9,836 bases of DNA, taken from the NCBI GenBank assembly GCA_012512055.1, contig JAAZEW010000104.1, positions 1-9,836 of the forward strand. Reading direction: 5' to 3'. This DNA is from Bacillota bacterium. GTDB lineage: Bacteria; Bacillota_G; SHA-98; UBA4971. The position numbers were made by a program, and so were the translations under genes. The notes beneath the pieces are model-generated. The model saw only the letters and a list, made by a program, of their open reading frames with translations. It was not told the origin of the DNA and made no database searches. Shown piece after piece: positions 6,596 through 9,836 of this stretch. How positions within the stretch are numbered: position 1 is the first letter of the stretch; each line of letters begins with the position of its first letter.

Positions 6596-6677
6596 AAACC
6601 GCGCTTAATCAGTATGGTTGGCAAAAAGCTGCAAGATTATGGATTAATTTTGCGAGCGGAAGCAGGTGACGGCTTTA
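6596..6677 (+). other. etfB-etfA intergenic gap with a weak inverted repeat
   Basis: An 82-base gap in an operon whose other junctions overlap. TTAATC (6605-6610) and GATTAA (6642-6647) are inverted with a 31-base spacer, and TTGGCA (6618-6623) could serve as a -35 element, with GATTAA at 18 bases as a poor -10. Nothing here is strong. It may be an mRNA processing spot or simple spacer. Confidence 0.2.
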
Positions 6678-7679
6678 ATGTACAAAGGTGTGATGGTCAT
6701 AGGAGAGCAAAGAGGCGGGGCGCTTCACCCTGTGACGTATGAGCTGTTAGCGAGAGGACGTATTCTTGCCGACAAACTCAGAGAGGAGCTTTCATGTGCA
6801 ATTCTCGGGCACGGGATGGAACGGTCTACGGAAGAAATAATTCAAAGGGGCGCTGATGTCGTCTATCTGGTGGACGACCCTGCACTGGGGCACTTCCTTC
6901 CTCAGCCGTACGCAGCAGCGTTGGCCAGACTCGTCAAAGAAACGAAGCCTGGGATTGTCCTGGCTGCTGCAACTACGCAAGGACGAACGATTATGCCGCT
7001 CATTGCAGCGAGACTCGACACAGGCCTGACAGCAGACTGTACAGGGCTTGACATAGACCCTCTTGACAGGTCGCTCCTTCAGACAAGGCCCGCCATCGGC
7101 GGTAACGTAATGGCTACCATAAAGACGCCGGTTTCACGGCCACAAATGGCGACCGTAAGGCCAAAATCGGCAAAGCCTTTGCCTCCCGATAATGCGAGAC
7201 GCGGTAGGGTCGTATCCAAGACTTATGAGGCAAGCATGTTCGCAACTTGTGAAGAGCTCATTGATTTTGTGAAAGATACGACCCAAGACGTAAACGTGCA
7301 AGATGCAGACATTGTGGTCTCAGGCGGCAAAGGCCTGAAGACCCGGGATAGCTTCCGTATGGTGGAGGAGCTTGCATCCTTGCTGGGCGCAGCAGTCGGC
7401 GCAACCAGAGATGTCGTGGATCTGGGCTGGGTCGGGTATCCTCACCAGATAGGATTGAGTGGAAAAACGGTATCTCCAAAGCTTTACATAGCAGTGGGCA
7501 TTTCCGGTTCAGTGCAGCATCTTGCAGGTATGCAGACATCTGAAACCATTGTCGCAATAAACAAGGACAGGGACGCTCAGATTTTCAAAGTGGCAGATGT
7601 CGGCATTGTCGGAGATTTGTTCGATGTTGTCCCTGAATTCATCGAAAAGCTGAAAGAGAAAAAGGACGGAAATGCGTGA
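6678..7679 (+). CDS. etfA: Electron transfer flavoprotein alpha subunit (LctC-type, without ferredoxin domain)
   Basis: A 333-residue EtfA. The N-terminal half has the usual Rossmann-like start (MYKGVMVIGEQRGG, then ELLARGRILADKL). The C-terminal FAD domain (about 205-325) is fully typical: SGGKGL at 215-220, GATR at 241-244, QIGLSGKTV at 257-265, GISGSVQHLAGM at 274-285, NKD at 295-297 and VADVGIVGDLF at 306-315. Start choice: ATG 6678 has AGGTGA (6664-6669) 8 bases upstream and gives the standard EtfA N terminus; the in-frame GTG at 6666 would lie within that site. There is no cysteine-rich ferredoxin extension, unlike what I recall of A. woodii LctC and CarE, so electrons from ferredoxin must enter another way, or the complex is of a simpler type. 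The stop lies 8 bases inside the next gene if that gene starts at 7672. Confidence 0.94.
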   Translation: MYKGVMVIGEQRGGALHPVTYELLARGRILADKLREELSCAILGHGMERSTEEIIQRGADVVYLVDDPALGHFLPQPYAAALARLVKETKPGIVLAAATTQGRTIMPLIAARLDTGLTADCTGLDIDPLDRSLLQTRPAIGGNVMATIKTPVSRPQMATVRPKSAKPLPPDNARRGRVVSKTYEASMFATCEELIDFVKDTTQDVNVQDADIVVSGGKGLKTRDSFRMVEELASLLGAAVGATRDVVDLGWVGYPHQIGLSGKTVSPKLYIAVGISGSVQHLAGMQTSETIVAINKDRDAQIFKVADVGIVGDLFDVVPEFIEKLKEKKDGNA

Positions 7680-9111
7680 GGGAGGGGTGAGGCTTGTGTC
7701 AAGATACAGTCCGGTCACGGAAGACATCATACGAGAGCTTAGGAGTATTGTCGGGCCTTCTTCTGTAGTCACTGATGAGGAGAAGATGCTCCCGTACGCC
7801 CACGATGAGGTGTCTGAAGACGCATATGTCAAAATGCCTGAAGTTGTGGTGCGCCCCGGGACGAAAGAGGAAATAGCCTCTATCATGAAGCTGGCGAATA
7901 GAGAGAAGATCCCGGTCACTCCGCGAGGCGCGGGAACCGGATTGTCCGCAGGGTGCGTCCCGGTGTTCGGAGGGATAGTCCTCTCACTGGAAAGGCTGAA
8001 CAGAGTTCTTGAGATAGATAAAGAGAACCTCTTCATGATTGTCGAGCCTGGAGTCACTACCGGTGAGGTGCAGAGGCGGGCGGAAGATGAAGGCTTGTTC
8101 TACGCAGGCGATCCATGCAGTGCCGAAAGCTCCCACATAGGGGGTAACATTGCCGAAAATGCAGGAGGCAATAGGGCTGTCAAGTACGGTACGACTTCGA
8201 GATACGTGTACGGGCTCGAAGTAGTCCTTCCCGGCGGCGAGATAATGACTCTCGGCGGTAAGTGCGTAAAAGATGTCACAGGGTATGACCTGATTCACCT
8301 GATTGTCGGTTCCGAAGGAACTCTTGGAGTCGTAACGAAGATTTGGCTTAAACTCCTTCCTCTGCCGAAGTACAGGGCTGACCTCTTAGTGCCTTTTGAC
8401 ACGATGCAAGAAGCAATAGAAGTCGTGCCGAAGGTTATGACGATGGGCGGGATTGTCCCCACATCAGTGGAATTCATGGACAGCATGTCGATAAAAGCTG
8501 CTGAACTCTATCTCAACCAAGTCCTTCCTCATAGTGACGCAGGCGCCTACATTATCGTGGAAGTTGAGGGGAGTTCTGAGACGCAGGTGGAAGAGGACTA
8601 CGAGACCATAGGAAAGTTATGCCAGGGAAATGGCGGTATAGAGGTATATGTGGCTGACAACTTGTCTACCCAGGAGCGTATATGGAAAGCGAGAAAATGC
8701 GTGGCAGAGGCCTTGCGCGTTGTAAGCCCGGTGTATTGCATGGAAGATATCACTGTGCCCACCGGCGAGATTCCTAAGATGCTTAAGGAGATAACCGCTA
8801 TTTCGGAAAAGCACGGTGTGAAAATACCATGCTTCGGACATGCAGGCGACGGCAATATCCACGCGACACTGCTTAGGGAAGACATGGATGAGGATACATG
8901 GGCGAATATTAAAGAGCAGGTTCTTGAGGAGATGTATGCTGCCACATATGTGCTGGGCGGAAACCTTTCGGGTGAACACGGGATTGGGGCCAAGAGGCTT
9001 CATTTCCTGGAGAAGCTCATGGATCCGGTAGCCCTTGATGTCATGCGACGAGTCAAGCGGGCTATTGACCCTAACCTTGTCTTGAACCCGGGCAAGATCT
9101 TTGACTTGTGA
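7672..9111 (+). CDS. lctD: FAD-linked D-lactate/glycolate dehydrogenase (GlcD/LctD family)
   Basis: A 479-residue flavoenzyme of the vanillyl-alcohol-oxidase fold that oxidises a 2-hydroxyacid, most likely D-lactate to pyruvate. The PCMH FAD domain spans about 54-232: RPGTKEEI at 61-68, PRGAGTGLSAG at 84-94, the GGNIAENAGG loop at 157-166, DVTGYDL at 201-207 and GSEGTLGV at 213-220. The C-terminal FAD-oxidase region has MEDITVP (357-363), the metal/substrate motif HAGDGNIH (390-397), SGEHGIG (433-439) and the closing NPGKIF. There is no C-terminal Fe-S extension, so it is a single-domain partner for EtfBA. ATG 7672 has AAAGGA 5 bases upstream and overlaps etfA by 8 bases; GTG 7696, behind GGAGGGGTGAGG, is an equally good start (471 residues). 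The order regulator-etfB-etfA-dehydrogenase is that of the A. woodii lct operon; the lactate substrate is inferred from this. Confidence 0.92.
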   Translation: MREGGVRLVSRYSPVTEDIIRELRSIVGPSSVVTDEEKMLPYAHDEVSEDAYVKMPEVVVRPGTKEEIASIMKLANREKIPVTPRGAGTGLSAGCVPVFGGIVLSLERLNRVLEIDKENLFMIVEPGVTTGEVQRRAEDEGLFYAGDPCSAESSHIGGNIAENAGGNRAVKYGTTSRYVYGLEVVLPGGEIMTLGGKCVKDVTGYDLIHLIVGSEGTLGVVTKIWLKLLPLPKYRADLLVPFDTMQEAIEVVPKVMTMGGIVPTSVEFMDSMSIKAAELYLNQVLPHSDAGAYIIVEVEGSSETQVEEDYETIGKLCQGNGGIEVYVADNLSTQERIWKARKCVAEALRVVSPVYCMEDITVPTGEIPKMLKEITAISEKHGVKIPCFGHAGDGNIHATLLREDMDEDTWANIKEQVLEEMYAATYVLGGNLSGEHGIGAKRLHFLEKLMDPVALDVMRRVKRAIDPNLVLNPGKIFDL

Positions 9112-9144
9112 TTGAATAAGGTTGTTTGCAACTGATGTAGCCGT

Positions 9145-9174
9145 TTGGTAAACTGAGGGTGTCGTAGATATGAT
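9145..9174 (+). promoter_or_regulatory. Candidate sigma-70-type promoter for miaB
   Basis: TTGGTA (9145-9150) and TATGAT (9169-9174) are 18 bases apart and match the consensus at 4/6 and 5/6 positions. The expected transcript start near 9181 precedes the ribosome site GGAG (9185-9188), which is 8 bases before the miaB ATG. This fits a separate transcript for miaB after the lactate operon. Such matches also arise by chance. Confidence 0.38.
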
Positions 9175-9196
9175 TTAGGCTTATGGAGACGAGATT

Positions 9197-9836
9197 ATGC
9201 GGAAATACCATGTCCACACCTTTGGATGCCAAATGAACGAGCACGATTCTGAGATTATCCGAGGAGTACTTGAACAGCGCGGATTTCAGGCTACGGACTC
9301 TCCTGACAATGCGGACATAATAATATTCAATACCTGTTGCGTAAGGGAGAACCCTGAGCGAAAGGTATATGGAAGGGTTGCGGAGCTAAAAAGACTGAAG
9401 ATGGAGAATCCTGACCTGATAATCGGGATAGCAGGTTGCATGGTACAACAACCCGGGGAGGTGGAGCGTATAGCAAAGCGCCTTCCCCATGTGGATCTGA
9501 TTTTCGGCACCATGAACATCCACGAACTCCCCGAGCTCCTAGATCAGGTGGAAGCAGGCTATAAGGCCTACCGCATATGGGAAGGAGACGTTGAGAGGGA
9601 CGGGAGCATCATAGAAGGGCTTCCCATACGTCGCGCCCCAGGCGTCTCAGCCTGGGTTTCCATTATCTACGGGTGTAACAACTTCTGCTCCTATTGTATT
9701 GTCCCATACGTTCGCGGGAGGGAAAGGAGCCGGGAGTTCCAGGATATTATAGATGAAGTCAAGAGACTGGGGCAGGAGGGATTCCACGAAGTCGTCCTGC
9801 TCGGTCAAAACGTGAACGCCTACGGACGGGATCTCA
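9197..9836 (+). CDS. miaB: tRNA-2-methylthio-N6-dimethylallyladenosine synthase MiaB, N-terminal part (3' truncated by window)
   Basis: 213 residues of a radical-SAM methylthiotransferase that adds a methylthio group to i6A37 in tRNAs reading UNN codons. The N-terminal UPF0004 domain carries the auxiliary [4Fe-4S] ligands Cys11 (FGCQMNEHDSE), Cys47 (NTCCVRE) and Cys81 (AGCMVQQ). The radical-SAM triad follows as GCNNFCSYC (Cys160, Cys164, Cys167) with IVPYVRGRERSR, and the fragment ends in LLGQNVNAYG. The NTC-VREN context and GCNNFCSYCIVPYVRG point to MiaB rather than RimO or MtaB. An extra cysteine (Cys48) directly follows the second cluster ligand; alanine is common there. It has no N-terminal extension, unlike some Bacillota homologues. 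GGAG at 9185-9188 is the ribosome site. The radical-SAM remainder and TRAM domain lie beyond the window. Confidence 0.96.
   Translation, partial: MRKYHVHTFGCQMNEHDSEIIRGVLEQRGFQATDSPDNADIIIFNTCCVRENPERKVYGRVAELKRLKMENPDLIIGIAGCMVQQPGEVERIAKRLPHVDLIFGTMNIHELPELLDQVEAGYKAYRIWEGDVERDGSIIEGLPIRRAPGVSAWVSIIYGCNNFCSYCIVPYVRGRERSREFQDIIDEVKRLGQEGFHEVVLLGQNVNAYGRDL

Noticed and set aside
1..9836. Mobile element, CRISPR array, tRNA or rRNA genes
   Set aside because: No transposase or integrase reading frame, no regularly spaced repeats and no tRNA/rRNA-like stretch were found; gaps between genes are all under 200 bases.

Overview
The window reads as chromosomal DNA of an anaerobic bacterium, most likely a Bacillota-type anaerobe (inference only). 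The grounds are a tungsten/molybdenum aldehyde:ferredoxin oxidoreductase, a SpoVB-type flippase, a lactate dehydrogenase/Etf operon in the gene order of acetogens, strong AGGAGG-like ribosome sites and ATGA-coupled genes. All recognisable genes are on the + strand, and base composition looks uniform, near 50% G+C by eye. I saw no mobile element, tRNA, rRNA or CRISPR array.

Layout. (1) 1-1508: 3' part of an aldehyde:ferredoxin oxidoreductase gene, coupled by ATGA to a MoaD/ThiS-like sulfur carrier ending in Gly-Gly. (2) 1551-1616: a long, nearly continuous inverted repeat at the 5' edge of the next gene. (3) 1604-3223: an unusual fusion of an AMIN-like region, a zinc N-acetylmuramoyl-L-alanine amidase (Amidase_3) and a CofE-like gamma-glutamyl ligase domain. 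(4) 3276-4895: a SpoVB/MurJ-like polytopic flippase, followed by a hairpin that may terminate transcription. (5) 5067-9111: a GntR/FadR-type regulator, EtfB, EtfA and an FAD-linked lactate/glycolate dehydrogenase, matching the lctA-lctB-lctC-lctD order of Acetobacterium woodii. (6) 9197-9836: 5' part of miaB, with a possible promoter of its own. No gene-free stretch exceeds 300 bases; the longest is 4896-5066.

How the genes may work together. The oxidoreductase and the sulfur carrier belong to pterin-metalloenzyme chemistry. The regulator-Etf-dehydrogenase block probably forms a regulated flavin electron-confurcating lactate dehydrogenase, in which EtfBA lets NAD+-dependent lactate oxidation proceed at the expense of reduced ferredoxin. 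Its EtfA lacks the N-terminal ferredoxin domain that I recall in the A. woodii protein.

The most novel item is the amidase-CofE fusion beside a lipid-linked precursor flippase. A peptide-cleaving domain and a nucleotide-dependent glutamyl-ligating domain share one chain that has no visible export signal. This suggests an undescribed step in cell-wall peptide remodelling or recycling, but that function is inference.
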